This document shows positions 1 through 6,055 of a DNA stretch of 10,337 nt, piece by piece. The position numbers were made by a program, and so were the translations under genes. Origin of the DNA: an uncultured Agitococcus sp. (GTDB taxonomy: Bacteria > Pseudomonadota > Gammaproteobacteria > Pseudomonadales > Moraxellaceae). The notes under the pieces are model-generated. The model saw only the letters and a list, made by a program, of their open reading frames with translations, was not told the DNA's origin and ran no database searches. The DNA is taken from NCBI RefSeq assembly GCF_937920075.1, contig NZ_CALETI010000110.1, positions 1-10,337 on the forward strand, written 5' to 3'. How positions within the stretch are numbered: position 1 is the first letter of the stretch; every line of letters begins with the position of its first letter.

Positions 1-13
1 TCTTGTAGAAGGA

Positions 14-65
14 ATCCTCGCCCTCGGTTACTGAGCTTAGTCGAAGTATTGAGGGTGGGGAGGAT
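14..65. repeat. REP-like nested hairpin downstream of the leftmost gene
   Basis: Nested inverted repeat seen directly: ATCCTC (14-19) pairs with GAGGAT (60-65), CCCTC (21-25) with GAGGG (51-55), and TACT (29-32) with AGTA (45-48). The centre, CTGAG-CTTAG-TCGAAG, resembles the CTGAG(N5)TCGAAG core of a palindromic REP-like element scattered between genes in many bacteria. It starts 9 bases past the stop codon of the minus-strand gene ending at 74, so it may also act as a 3' end or terminator, although it lacks a clear T-tract on that strand. Only one copy is in the window, so repetitiveness is an inference. Confidence 0.45.
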
Positions 66-73
66 GTCAATTT

Positions 74-787
74 TTACACTTGGTAGGGATTAGGTTCGTT
101 GTTATAGATTTTGTTCATAATCGCTTCTTCTTTATTAATGAACATATCTAAAAACTCTTGTGCAGATCCCATCGGGCGCATGGCAGCAAAACCGCGATCT
201 AAGAAATCATACAATGCCCCCAAACCTGCTAAGTGCAATGGTTTGCTAGCAATTTTAAAAGTGGCATAAATAATACGGTTTTTAACGTATTTGTCTAAAC
301 CCATGCCTAATTCACGCGCCAAAGCCATTTGTTGAGCGCGTTGTTCGCGCGTACCACAATGACGATAAGCATCAGCCATATTCTCTTCAGTAATTTCGCT
401 AACTTTTAAGTGTTCAAACAAATAACCAGCCACTTGTTCATCAAGCTCGCCTGTAATGGCATTTAGCTCTAACGCGACAGCAGCAGTGCGCATGACTGAG
501 TCGGGTAATAGACGAGTGGTGGTGGGGAGGGCACGTTCAATTTCATTGGCTAAGGAGGTTAAATCTAAGCCACCATACATATCACTCAAAAAGAAGTTGG
601 TGACTGCTTGATAACGTTCATCCTCTAATAAATGACCATGAGTGCGCGTTAAACGAGCCACTTGCCATTTTTGAACAGCATTAAACCACTCTTTAAATTG
701 TTCATCAGAATGACATCGCCAAGCACGATAACGAGCGAGGTCATAACGGAGAATGCCTTCAGTAGTGGTGATTTCTTCGCGTTTCAT
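74..787 (-). CDS. conserved hypothetical protein, 237 aa
   Basis: Function unknown. The protein is soluble-looking and mostly helical, with no signal peptide or membrane segment. The segment FFLSDMYGG (about residues 65-73) followed by RALPTTTRLLPD (about 85-96) resembles a conserved proteobacterial family of uncharacterised proteins with an FFLxDxYG signature, recalled from memory and unverified. The frame is open upstream to a TTG at 868, but that would overlap the preceding gene. The ATG at 787 is preferred because AAGG lies 7 bases upstream and the start falls 49 bases after the stop of the 84-aa gene; an ATG at 823 has no visible ribosome-binding site. It probably forms a two-gene operon with the 84-aa gene and ends at the hairpin at 14-65. 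Confidence 0.8.
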   Translation of the reverse strand: MKREEITTTEGILRYDLARYRAWRCHSDEQFKEWFNAVQKWQVARLTRTHGHLLEDERYQAVTNFFLSDMYGGLDLTSLANEIERALPTTTRLLPDSVMRTAAVALELNAITGELDEQVAGYLFEHLKVSEITEENMADAYRHCGTREQRAQQMALARELGMGLDKYVKNRIIYATFKIASKPLHLAGLGALYDFLDRGFAAMRPMGSAQEFLDMFINKEEAIMNKIYNNEPNPYQV

Positions 788-836
788 GGTTAAACCTTGA
801 GCTGAGGATGAAATTGATTGCATGGGATTACTGGGC

Positions 837-1091
837 TTAGGCAAAATAATTGCGAATTTTATCTTCAATAATCGACATTGGGGCTAATAGAGGTTTGTCA
901 GTAATGGTGATTTCTAAATTGCCATTTTTAACTACATATTTACCTTTTACTGCACCAACAGGCGTTTTACCAGAAAATTGGCCATTATTGGTATCGCCAG
1001 AAAATTGACCGCCTTTATTGCTGATGGTTGTTTTTACGCGATCTAAAGTCGCTTCTAAACTATCTTTAGGAGTAATCGTAAAGCTAGACAT
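837..1091 (-). CDS. small conserved hypothetical protein, 84 aa
   Basis: Small soluble protein without signal peptide or transmembrane segment. It has an N-terminal helix-like part (residues about 10-25), a glycine-rich strand region with a doubled QFSG motif (GGQFSGDTNNGQFSGKTP), a strand pair around GAVKGKY and LEITITDKP, and a C-terminal helix. This alpha-beta layout with a KPLLAP...IEDKIRNYF ending loosely resembles small polyhydroxyalkanoate-system proteins (PHA_gran_rgn type), but the similarity is too weak for a functional call. The ATG at 1091 has an AGG-containing site about 7-8 bases upstream. It lies just after the hairpin that follows hslU and just before the 237-aa gene in the same direction, so it probably heads its own two-gene unit. 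Confidence 0.75.
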   Translation of the reverse strand: MSSFTITPKDSLEATLDRVKTTISNKGGQFSGDTNNGQFSGKTPVGAVKGKYVVKNGNLEITITDKPLLAPMSIIEDKIRNYFA

Positions 1092-1198
1092 AATTGAACC
1101 TAAATATAAAGAGATTTTTAATATGATGAGGATTATGGATACCTTACCTCAAATAAGGGCAGGTCATTTTAACAAAAATTCATTAAAAAGTAGAATGT

Positions 1199-1243
1199 TT
1201 TAGTTTTCTCTCTAAGACCTTGGCGTTTAGAGAGAAAACTAAA
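1199..1243 (-). terminator. 17-bp stem hairpin downstream of hslU
   Basis: A perfect 17-bp inverted repeat: TTTAGTTTTCTCTCTAA (1199-1215) pairs with 1227-1243 across an 11-base loop. It begins 19 bases beyond the hslU stop codon and precedes the next minus-strand gene. There is no immediate long T-run after the stem on the minus strand (the next bases are ACATTCTAC, then T-rich), so it may be a weak intrinsic terminator, an mRNA-stabilising 3' hairpin, or both. Confidence 0.6.
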
Positions 1244-1262
1244 GGTTGTTGACGTAGCAAAA

Positions 1263-2627
1263 TTATAAAATAAAGCGACTTAAATCTTCATCTTGCACTA
1301 AATTGCCTAATTGTTTGTTGACGTCTTCAGAACTTAAAATTAAGACATCACCTTGACGTTCTGCACCCAAATCGCCTGCATTATAGGAAATTTCATCTAA
1401 TAAACGTTCTAACACGGTATGTAAACGGCGTGCGCCAATATTTTCAGTACGTTCATTGACTTCAAAGGCCACTTCAGCCAAACGTTGAATACAATCTGGA
1501 CTAAATTCAATATTTAAGCCTTCGGTTTTTAGCAAAGCTTTATATTGTTCGGTTAAAGAAAAGTGAGGTTCGGTTAGAATTCGCTCAAAGTCAGAAGGCG
1601 TTAAGGCATTTAGTTCAACACGAATCGGCAAACGCCCTTGAAGTTCAGGAATTAAATCGGAAGGCTTAGCTAAATGGAATGCACCAGAAGCAATAAATAA
1701 AATATGGTCGGTTTTAATCATGCCGTATTTGGTGTTAACCGTACAGCCTTCAATGAGTGGTAATAAATCACGTTGTACGCCTTCACGCGACACATCTCCG
1801 CCGCCATGTGATTCACCACGACGACAAACTTTGTCAATTTCATCAATAAAAACAATGCCATTTTGCTCAACAGCGGTCACGGCTTTGGTTTTGATGTCAT
1901 CTTCATTCACTAGTTTACTGGCTTCTTCTTCTTTAAGACGCTGACGAGCCTCTTTGATTTTTAAACGTTTGCTACTTTTTCGGTCTTTATTAAGATTGCT
2001 AAACATTCCTTGTAATTGGCTAGCCATATCTTCCATACCCGGTGGCGCCATAATATCAACACCAATAGAAGCTTGCGAAACCTCAATTTCAATTTCGCGA
2101 TCGTCTAACTCACCTGCTTGTAGTTTGCGTCTAAACAATTGACGTGTGGCATTATCAGTTTTTTCAGAAGTTTGCACAGTATCTTTATCCCAATCACTGC
2201 TTGCTGTGCGAGCAGGGCGTAATAAAGCGTCTAAAATACGTTCTTCAGCGGCTTCTTCGGCACGATAGTCGGTTTTTTCCATGGCGGATAAACGTTCGTT
2301 TTTAATCGCAACTTCCATTAAGTCTCTGATAATGGTTTCAACATCACGACCAACATAACCCACTTCAGTAAATTTGGTGGCTTCGACTTTTAAAAAAGGT
2401 GCATTGGCTAATTTTGCTAAACGACGTGCAATTTCGGTTTTACCCACGCCAGTTGGGCCAATCATTAAAATATTTTTGGGCGTAATTTCATGGCGTTGGA
2501 TTTCATTTAATTGCATACGGCGCCAGCGGTTACGTAAAGCAAGGGCAACAGCACGTTTAGCAGCATGTTGACCGACAATGTGGCGATCTAATTCGTGAAC
2601 AATCTCGCGCGGAGTCATCGTACTCAT
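1263..2627 (-). CDS. hslU: HslU, ATPase/unfoldase subunit of the HslUV protease
   Basis: AAA+ unfoldase that binds, unfolds and threads substrates into the HslV peptidase in the cytoplasm. At 454 aa it has normal family length. Visible landmarks are the Walker A motif GPTGVGKT (57-64), pore loop GYVG (90-93), variable I-domain (about 110-245), Walker B VFIDEID (259-265), sensor-1 region FIASGAF (311-317), arginine-finger region QGRLPIR (330-336), sensor-2 GARRLH (398-403), and C-terminal tail EDLSRFIL, which docks into HslV. The ATG at 2627 is preceded by AAGGAAG and lies 10 bases after the hslV stop codon, so the two are co-transcribed. No lesion or missing catalytic residue is visible. Confidence 0.98.
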   Translation of the reverse strand: MSTMTPREIVHELDRHIVGQHAAKRAVALALRNRWRRMQLNEIQRHEITPKNILMIGPTGVGKTEIARRLAKLANAPFLKVEATKFTEVGYVGRDVETIIRDLMEVAIKNERLSAMEKTDYRAEEAAEERILDALLRPARTASSDWDKDTVQTSEKTDNATRQLFRRKLQAGELDDREIEIEVSQASIGVDIMAPPGMEDMASQLQGMFSNLNKDRKSSKRLKIKEARQRLKEEEASKLVNEDDIKTKAVTAVEQNGIVFIDEIDKVCRRGESHGGGDVSREGVQRDLLPLIEGCTVNTKYGMIKTDHILFIASGAFHLAKPSDLIPELQGRLPIRVELNALTPSDFERILTEPHFSLTEQYKALLKTEGLNIEFSPDCIQRLAEVAFEVNERTENIGARRLHTVLERLLDEISYNAGDLGAERQGDVLILSSEDVNKQLGNLVQDEDLSRFIL

Positions 2628-2637
2628 GGTTGCTTCC

Positions 2638-3162
2638 TTAAAACTTTAACACTTCAATAATGTGATTATGGTTGCTATACACACAAATATCGCCAGCAAT
2701 TTGTAGGCTTTTTTTGGCAATTGCTTCTGCATCTAAATCGGTATTATCACTTAAAGCGCGGGCAGCCGCTAAGGCATAATTGCCCCCTGAACCAATGGCT
2801 AACACTCCATGCTCAGGTTCTAACACGTCACCTGTACCAGTAATAATAAAAGAGGCATTTTTGTCAGCCACAATTAACATCGCTTCTAAACGACGTAAGG
2901 TGCGGTCGGTACGCCAGTCTTTGGCTAATTCAACTGCAGAACGGATTAAGTTTCCACCATGTTTTTCGAGTTTTGATTCAAAATGATCAAATAAGGTAAA
3001 AGCATCGGCTGTGCCACCTGCAAAACCTGCTAAAACTTGATTATGATACAAACGGCGAACTTTTCGTGCAGTTCCTTTAATCACGGTATTTCCTAAAGAG
3101 ACTTGGCCGTCTCCGCCCAACGCGACGCTATTGTTACGGCGTACACAGACAATGGTTGTCAT
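2638..3162 (-). CDS. hslV: HslV, peptidase subunit of the HslUV protease
   Basis: Proteasome-beta-like threonine peptidase that forms a double hexamer capped by HslU. The protein begins MTTIV; removal of Met exposes the catalytic Thr. The GGDGQ segment (16-20) supplies the conserved Asp, ARK (32-34) the conserved Lys, and GSGG (124-127) the conserved active-site Ser. The segment AGFAGGTADAFTLF (45-58) is a family hallmark. Its length of 174 aa is normal. AGGA stands about 6-7 bases before the ATG. It is the first gene of hslVU and has a sigma-32-type promoter upstream (3196-3223). Confidence 0.98.
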   Translation of the reverse strand: MTTIVCVRRNNSVALGGDGQVSLGNTVIKGTARKVRRLYHNQVLAGFAGGTADAFTLFDHFESKLEKHGGNLIRSAVELAKDWRTDRTLRRLEAMLIVADKNASFIITGTGDVLEPEHGVLAIGSGGNYALAAARALSDNTDLDAEAIAKKSLQIAGDICVYSNHNHIIEVLKF

Positions 3163-3195
3163 GACTGTTCCTATTAAAGCAAGATATTTCTACTA

Positions 3196-3223
3196 AGATA
3201 GGGACAATTTGAGGTATTTCAAT
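3196..3223 (-). promoter_or_regulatory. sigma-32-type heat-shock promoter for hslVU
   Basis: On the minus strand, ATTGAAA (3223-3217) is followed after 13 bases by CCCTATCT (3203-3196). The RpoH consensus is roughly CTTGAAA, 11-16 bases, CCCCATnT, so the match is close. Transcription would start near 3189, giving a leader of about 27 bases ahead of the hslV ATG at 3162. hslVU is a classical RpoH regulon member, which supports the assignment. Confidence 0.8.
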
Positions 3224-3242
3224 ATAAAGCTTAAGGCTTTAT
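3224..3242. promoter_or_regulatory. 19-bp palindrome between hslV and the Rid gene
   Basis: ATAAAGC (3224-3230), TTAAG, GCTTTAT (3236-3242) is a perfect palindrome with 7-bp arms. It directly abuts the -35 element of the hslV promoter and lies about 45 bases before the divergent Rid gene. It could be an operator or a chance AT-rich palindrome; the sequence alone does not decide. Confidence 0.3.
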
Positions 3243-3287
3243 GCTGTTTTATGTGTAATTTGTGGGCTAATTGGCAAGGGTGAAAAG

Positions 3288-3638
3288 ATGATTAAACGTT
3301 TACATGTGGCAACACGTTATAGCGAAGCAGCTATTCATAATGGGGTGGTTTATTTGGCAGGGCAAGTGCCTAATGATGTAACTCAGGATATAGAAGGGCA
3401 AACAGCCGAAGTGTTGACAATGATTGATGATTTATTGGCACAAGCAGGAAGTAGTAAAGATCATTTGTTAACAGTGACTATTTATTTAACGAATATGGCC
3501 GATTATGCAGGCATGAATAAGGTGTGGGATGGGTGGTTAAATCAAGGCTTTGCGCCACCACGTGCTTGTGTGCAAACATCTTTGGCAAACCCGTTGTGGA
3601 AAGTGGAAATAGTGGTGGTGGCGGCGCAGCTTAGATAA
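3288..3638 (+). CDS. RidA/YjgF/YoaB-family protein, 116 aa
   Basis: Small cytoplasmic chorismate-mutase-like trimer protein of the Rid family; characterised members hydrolyse reactive enamine/imine intermediates formed by PLP enzymes. The order of segments is IHNGVVYLAGQVP (17-29), QTAEVLTMIDDLL (38-50), LLTVTIYLTNM (60-70), MNKVWDGWL (76-84), PPRACVQ (90-96) with the conserved substrate-binding Arg92, and a C-terminal KVEIVVVAA strand. The MNKxWDxW...APxRxxVQ...NPxxKVEI pattern is closer to E. coli YoaB than to RidA itself, so enamine deaminase activity is plausible but not assured. AAGGG lies 7 bases before the ATG. The gene is monocistronic, ending at the terminator at 3647-3673. Confidence 0.9.
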   Translation: MIKRLHVATRYSEAAIHNGVVYLAGQVPNDVTQDIEGQTAEVLTMIDDLLAQAGSSKDHLLTVTIYLTNMADYAGMNKVWDGWLNQGFAPPRACVQTSLANPLWKVEIVVVAAQLR

Positions 3639-3646
3639 ATATCAAC

Positions 3647-3673
3647 AAAAAGCCTAGATTTTTCTAGGCTTTT
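3647..3673 (+). terminator. rho-independent terminator after the Rid gene
   Basis: AAAAGCCTAGA (3647-3657) pairs through a 4-5 base T-loop with TCTAGGCTTTT (3663-3673), a stem of about 11 bp ending in a T-run. It starts 8 bases beyond the stop codon. The A/T flanks are symmetrical, so it could work in both directions. Confidence 0.85.
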
Positions 3674-4051
3674 CAAGGGTTTGATTGGGATGGCGACAAT
3701 CGAAATGCCCTCTAATTTATTGAAATTACTATGTTTTATTTTGTTACAAAATACAGTTACTGTGCCTGTTACCGTAACCAAAACAGCCAAAATTTTTGTT
3801 CAAAAAGAGCTTTAGATTTCTTTGTACTATCGTAGCACAAAATCATTCACATTGGCGTTAAATTCAGAAGCAGGGGTCTTTATTTAAACCATCTTTGAAT
3901 CAACTTTTTACTGTACAGCCACAGACCCCGAGCTTACAATTGCAAAAAATCATGTGCCAAGACCTCGTTTTGAGGCGAATGTAAAACTTGCTGAATAGGC
4001 TTGCATTGCACAGTTATGTCTAAAGAAAACTTGTAGATGTCACAGTAAGGC
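3674..4051. other. intergenic stretch, no confident gene
   Basis: No supported gene. A 41-codon plus-strand frame (3690-3815) with a hydrophobic middle (LLKLLCFILL) is preceded by a G-rich but poor ribosome-binding site and follows the terminator by only 16 bases, so it is doubtful. An imperfect inverted repeat, GGGGTCT (3873-3879) with AGACCCC (3923-3929), extends outward through AAGC/GCTT to about 3869-3935. The right edge, from about 4020, probably contains unreadable remains of the N-terminal part of the nuclease pseudogene that becomes recognisable at 4052. Confidence 0.5.
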
Positions 4052-4306
4052 TGGAGTGCGCGTGCTTTGGATCGTCAAATCAGCACACTTTTTTATGAAC
4101 GCCTGTTATCAAGCCAAAGACCAGTCAGCCGTAAGAGCAAAAGCAGTTACGCTGATTAATCAGCATGCACCAAACGATCCACGCGATTTTATTCGTGACC
4201 CTTATATTATTGAGTTTATTGGTGCTCAGCCGAATGCGACTTTTTATGAAAAAGAGTTATGCGTCTATTTCGGAATTATGCCTATATTCAATTCATACTT
4301 TAAATA

Positions 4307-4334
4307 TTGACATAGTATCTTTTTTTGATACTAT
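4307..4334 (+). promoter_or_regulatory. hicAB promoter with overlapping operator palindrome
   Basis: TTGACA (4307-4312), a perfect -35, is followed after 16 bases by TACTAT (4329-4334) as a fair -10. The spacer and -10 are covered by an inverted repeat, ATAGTATC (4312-4319) and GATACTAT (4327-4334), separated by seven T. That is a natural binding site for the ribbon-helix-helix domain of HicB, so autorepression is inferred. The promoter lies inside the cassette. Confidence 0.7.
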
Positions 4335-4366
4335 CATATTGATGAAGCCATAATAAAAGAAAAGCG

Positions 4367-4666
4367 ATGAAGCGTAAACATATTAAAACTCTCGCCGCTA
4401 TCTTTGCGCGTCCAGTATCAAGCAATGTGCAATGGCGAGATGTAGAAGCCTTGTTTAAAGCATTGGGTGCAACCATAGAAGAGTGTGAAGGTTCACGAGT
4501 TGCTGTCATTTTGTTTGGACAAGTGCAGGTCTATCACCGTCCGCATCCATCGCGGAATACTGACAAAGGAGCTGTAGCTAGTATTCGCCGTTGGTTAGAA
4601 ACCAATGACACCACCCCCGAATCTATTAAGGAGCAAACAGATGATGAACAATCAAATGATGATTAA
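4367..4666 (+). CDS. hicA: HicA-family toxin (mRNA interferase), 99 aa
   Basis: Member of the HicA family of small double-stranded-RNA-binding-fold toxins, which cleave mRNA independently of translation. Visible features are MKRKHIKTLAAIFARPV (1-17), the helix around VQWRDVEALFKALGA (21-35), EGSRVAVILFG (41-51), and YHRPHPSRNTDKGAVASIRRWLE (56-78). In this subtype the classical GSHxxF position reads GSR, and the likely functional histidines lie in the following strand, YHRPHP. The C-terminal 20 residues are acidic and probably flexible. The ribosome-binding site is weak (A-rich, ending in GCG), so translation may be low. The 3' end overlaps the start of hicB by 26 bases, a typical coupled toxin-antitoxin arrangement. 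Confidence 0.88.
   Translation: MKRKHIKTLAAIFARPVSSNVQWRDVEALFKALGATIEECEGSRVAVILFGQVQVYHRPHPSRNTDKGAVASIRRWLETNDTTPESIKEQTDDEQSNDD
4628..4633 (+). promoter_or_regulatory. ribosome-binding site fixing the hicB start
   Basis: AAGGAG (4628-4633) lies 7 bases before ATG at 4641, inside the hicA coding region. It is much stronger than the hicA site, which would favour antitoxin over toxin production. It argues against a start at 4605, where the frame opens. Confidence 0.85.
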
Positions 4667-4982
4667 CGGTCATATTGCTGTGATTAGCTTTGACCCTGAT
4701 GTTGGCTTATTTAGAGGCGAGTTTGTTGGCTTAAATGGTGGTGCAGATTTTTACGCTGATAGTGTGGATGGGCTACACAAAGAAGGTGAAGCATCACTTA
4801 AAACCTTTTTAGAAGTTTGCCAAGAGCAAGGTTTAGAGCCATACAAGAATTTTTCGGGAAAGTTTATTACTCGTGTACCTCCGTCTTTACATGAGCGTAT
4901 TGCAGCCGCTGCAACAGCGGCAGGTATGAGTCTTAATCAATGGGTACAAATTGCGCTAGAGCGTGAAGCGACTCATAGTTAA
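4641..4982 (+). CDS. hicB: HicB-family antitoxin, 113 aa
   Basis: Antitoxin that neutralises HicA and represses the operon. The N-terminal HicB-like alpha/beta domain carries IAVISFDPDVGLFRGEFVGL (12-31) and FYADSVDGLHKEGEASLKTFLE (37-58). The C-terminal part is an Arc/MetJ-type ribbon-helix-helix: strand GKFITRVPPSLHERI (73-87), helix AAAATAAGM, turn, and helix SLNQWVQIALERE (97-109). The ATG at 4641 is chosen for the AAGGAG 7 bases upstream; a second ATG follows immediately. It overlaps hicA by 26 bases and ends 24 bases before the attC-like site, so the coding load fills the cassette tightly. Confidence 0.9.
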   Translation: MMNNQMMINGHIAVISFDPDVGLFRGEFVGLNGGADFYADSVDGLHKEGEASLKTFLEVCQEQGLEPYKNFSGKFITRVPPSLHERIAAAATAAGMSLNQWVQIALEREATHS

Positions 4983-5006
4983 AGTTATTCATTGGCTATA
5001 TCAAAC

Positions 5007-5131
5007 GCATAACTCGTGCGTCAAGTGTGATAAGCACCCAGCCGATTATGGGGCAGTTTTGGGATTCATTGATTACTGAGTTTCTGTTTATTTTGCTCTA
5101 GGGTGCTTGCATCTTACGCGTGCTGTTAGAA
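5007..5131 (+). repeat. attC-like recombination site of the hicAB cassette
   Basis: All parts of an attC are present: first core GCATAAC (5007-5013), 5-base spacer, L'' box CGTCAAG (5019-5025), inner arm AAGCACCC (5032-5039), a central region of about 60 bases, inner arm GGGTGCTT (5101-5108), L' box CTTACG (5113-5118), 6-base spacer, and final core G^TTAGAA (5125-5131). L'' and L' pair perfectly except for one extra C at 5022, which puts an unpaired G on the bottom strand as in canonical folded attC sites. The final core is hybrid: G belongs to the cassette and TTAGAA to the invaded gene, so it does not pair fully with the first core. The 125-bp length is in the range of Vibrio-type VCR sites. 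Confidence 0.8.
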
Positions 5132-5544
5132 ACCAACTTAATCGAGCAATTACAGTCCTTTTTGCTGGAACTAGGTAAAGGCTTTGCTTTTGTCGCGCAG
5201 CAAAAACACTTACGTGTTGAGAGCGATGATTTTTTTGTCGATTTGGTTTTTTACAATTATTTGCTCAAGTGCTTTTTATTGGTTGACCTAAAGGTGGGTA
5301 AACTTACGCATCAAGATGTTGGTCAGATGGATATGTATGTTCGTATCTTTGAGGAGCAATACCGAGGCGAAGGCGATAACCCGATATTAGGGTTAATTCT
5401 TTGTTCTGAGCGCAACGAGGCTGTGGCCAAGTATTCGCTAGTCGTTATCGTGCGTTTTTACCTTCCGAGGCCGAGTTACAGGCAGAGTTACAACGTGACC
5501 GTGCCGTGTTAGAAAATGCCAGTCCAGCAGGTGATGTACAGTAA

Positions 5545-5653
5545 GCGATATTCAAGCGTTAATTACTGAGCGTGTTACGGCCATGTTGAAAGCCGACTAA
5601 ATAAGCAATCACTTGGCCATGTAAGCTAAGCTTAAGAATATTGACCTTGTCAC
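5545..5653. other. short convergent intergenic gap with a possible gene remnant
   Basis: A plus-strand frame at 5544-5600 reads SDIQALITERVTAMLKAD followed by TAA. It looks like the C-terminus of a real protein, but a stop lies just upstream in frame. It may be the tail of another decayed gene or part of the nuclease pseudogene after a further frameshift; I do not recognise it. No terminator is evident. Confidence 0.3.
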
Positions 5654-6013
5654 TCACTCATTATCTCCAAACAAAAATTGCCAAGGATTATCTGCAAGTG
5701 CGCTGCCAGAATTAGCTTCTTCAAGCGTTGAATGACTAAGCGTCTTCTTAATATTGACGTGATTATCTGTTGGCTTATGATGCGGTGATTGCTCAAGTAT
5801 GGCTAAAACTGCCGTGAGCTTTTCTTTAGGAATGAGCATCAATTCACTATTCAGCCCTTTAGCAAGCAACTCAAGGGTATCTAATCGAGGATTTCCTTTG
5901 GATTCTAGATGTTGATATTGTTGACGTGACATACCCACACGCAACAGCATATCGTTTTGTTTAAAGCCCACTTCAAGACGGCGTTCTTTGAGTTGTTGCA
6001 GTAAATTTTTCAT
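5654..6013 (-). CDS. XRE/HipB-like DNA-binding protein, 119 aa, orphan
   Basis: A Cro/C1-type helix-turn-helix spans about residues 5-62: LQQLKERRLEVGFKQNDML (5-23), the turn and recognition helix RVGMSRQQYQHLES (25-38), then GNPRLDTLELLAKGLNSELM (40-59). This is typical of HipB-like antitoxin/repressors that regulate hipA kinase operons. The C-terminal half (65-119) is low in structure and ends in a NPWQFLFGDNE tail of the kind seen in HipB relatives. No hipA or other toxin follows on the minus strand; after the stop comes the nuclease pseudogene on the opposite strand. It is therefore an orphan regulator or the remnant of a lost toxin-antitoxin pair. The ribosome-binding site is weak (AGG about 4 bases before ATG at 6013). 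Confidence 0.85.
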   Translation of the reverse strand: MKNLLQQLKERRLEVGFKQNDMLLRVGMSRQQYQHLESKGNPRLDTLELLAKGLNSELMLIPKEKLTAVLAILEQSPHHKPTDNHVNIKKTLSHSTLEEANSGSALADNPWQFLFGDNE

Positions 6014-6055
6014 AGACCTGTCAACAAATAAGTTGCTTTTTTTGATGATGAAATA

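Larger units (their letters stand above)
4257..5125 (+). mobile_element. integron-type gene cassette carrying hicAB, inserted at a secondary site
   Basis: An 869-bp insert lies inside the nuclease pseudogene. The left boundary reads G^TTATGCG (4256-4263), a core-site-like start. The right boundary reads G^TTAGAA (5125-5131), immediately after an attC-like palindrome. Removing 4257-5125 yields GAG TTA GAA ACC AAC, restoring the nuclease frame (E-L-E-T-N) without gain or loss of a base. The first core of the attC-like site, CGCATAAC (5006-5013), is the exact reverse complement of the left boundary GTTATGCG, as expected when a circular cassette integrates. The genes point toward the attC end, the usual cassette orientation, and carry their own promoter, as is common for toxin-antitoxin cassettes. 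No integron integrase gene or attI is in the window. Confidence 0.8.
4052..5544 (+). pseudogene. decayed DUF1016/YhcG-type PDDEXK nuclease gene, split by a hicAB cassette
   Basis: The frame is recognisable from TGG at 4052 (WSARALDRQISTLFYERL). It shifts at an apparent extra A in the AAA at 4116-4118, continues as QSAVRAKAVTLINQHAPNDP...FIRDPYIIEFIGAQP to GAG at 4254-4256, is interrupted by 4257-5125, and resumes with TTA GAA ACC at 5126 as LETNLIEQLQSFLLELGKGF. The PDDEXK core follows, with VDLVFY and VDLKVG as the probable acidic/lysine elements, then GQMDMYV and NPILGLILC. Near 5430 a small non-triplet deletion joins AVAKYS to FASRYRAFLP in another frame, ending at the stop at 5542-5544. 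The N-terminal domain, well over 100 aa in intact relatives, is missing. YhcG-like proteins are PD-(D/E)XK nucleases common in accessory DNA; this copy is almost certainly inactive. Confidence 0.85.

Noticed and set aside
3542..3790. 82-codon minus-strand frame over the end of the Rid gene
   Set aside because: It overlaps the conserved C-terminus of the Rid protein and its terminator, and its sequence has no protein-family character.
3690..3815. 41-codon plus-strand frame with a hydrophobic stretch
   Set aside because: It begins 16 bases after an intrinsic terminator, has no convincing promoter or ribosome-binding site, and resembles nothing known.
3869..3935. Imperfect inverted repeat considered as a second attC or a small inverted-repeat element
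   Set aside because: The arms (AAGC-GGGGTCT and partner) are short and there are no RYYYAAC or GTTRRRY core sequences at the ends; probably chance or an old remnant.
4056..4310. 84-codon plus-strand frame starting at GTG 4056 taken as a separate small gene
   Set aside because: Its first 20 residues are out-of-frame reading of the nuclease and its last 17 run into the cassette; the middle is a fragment of the DUF1016 nuclease.
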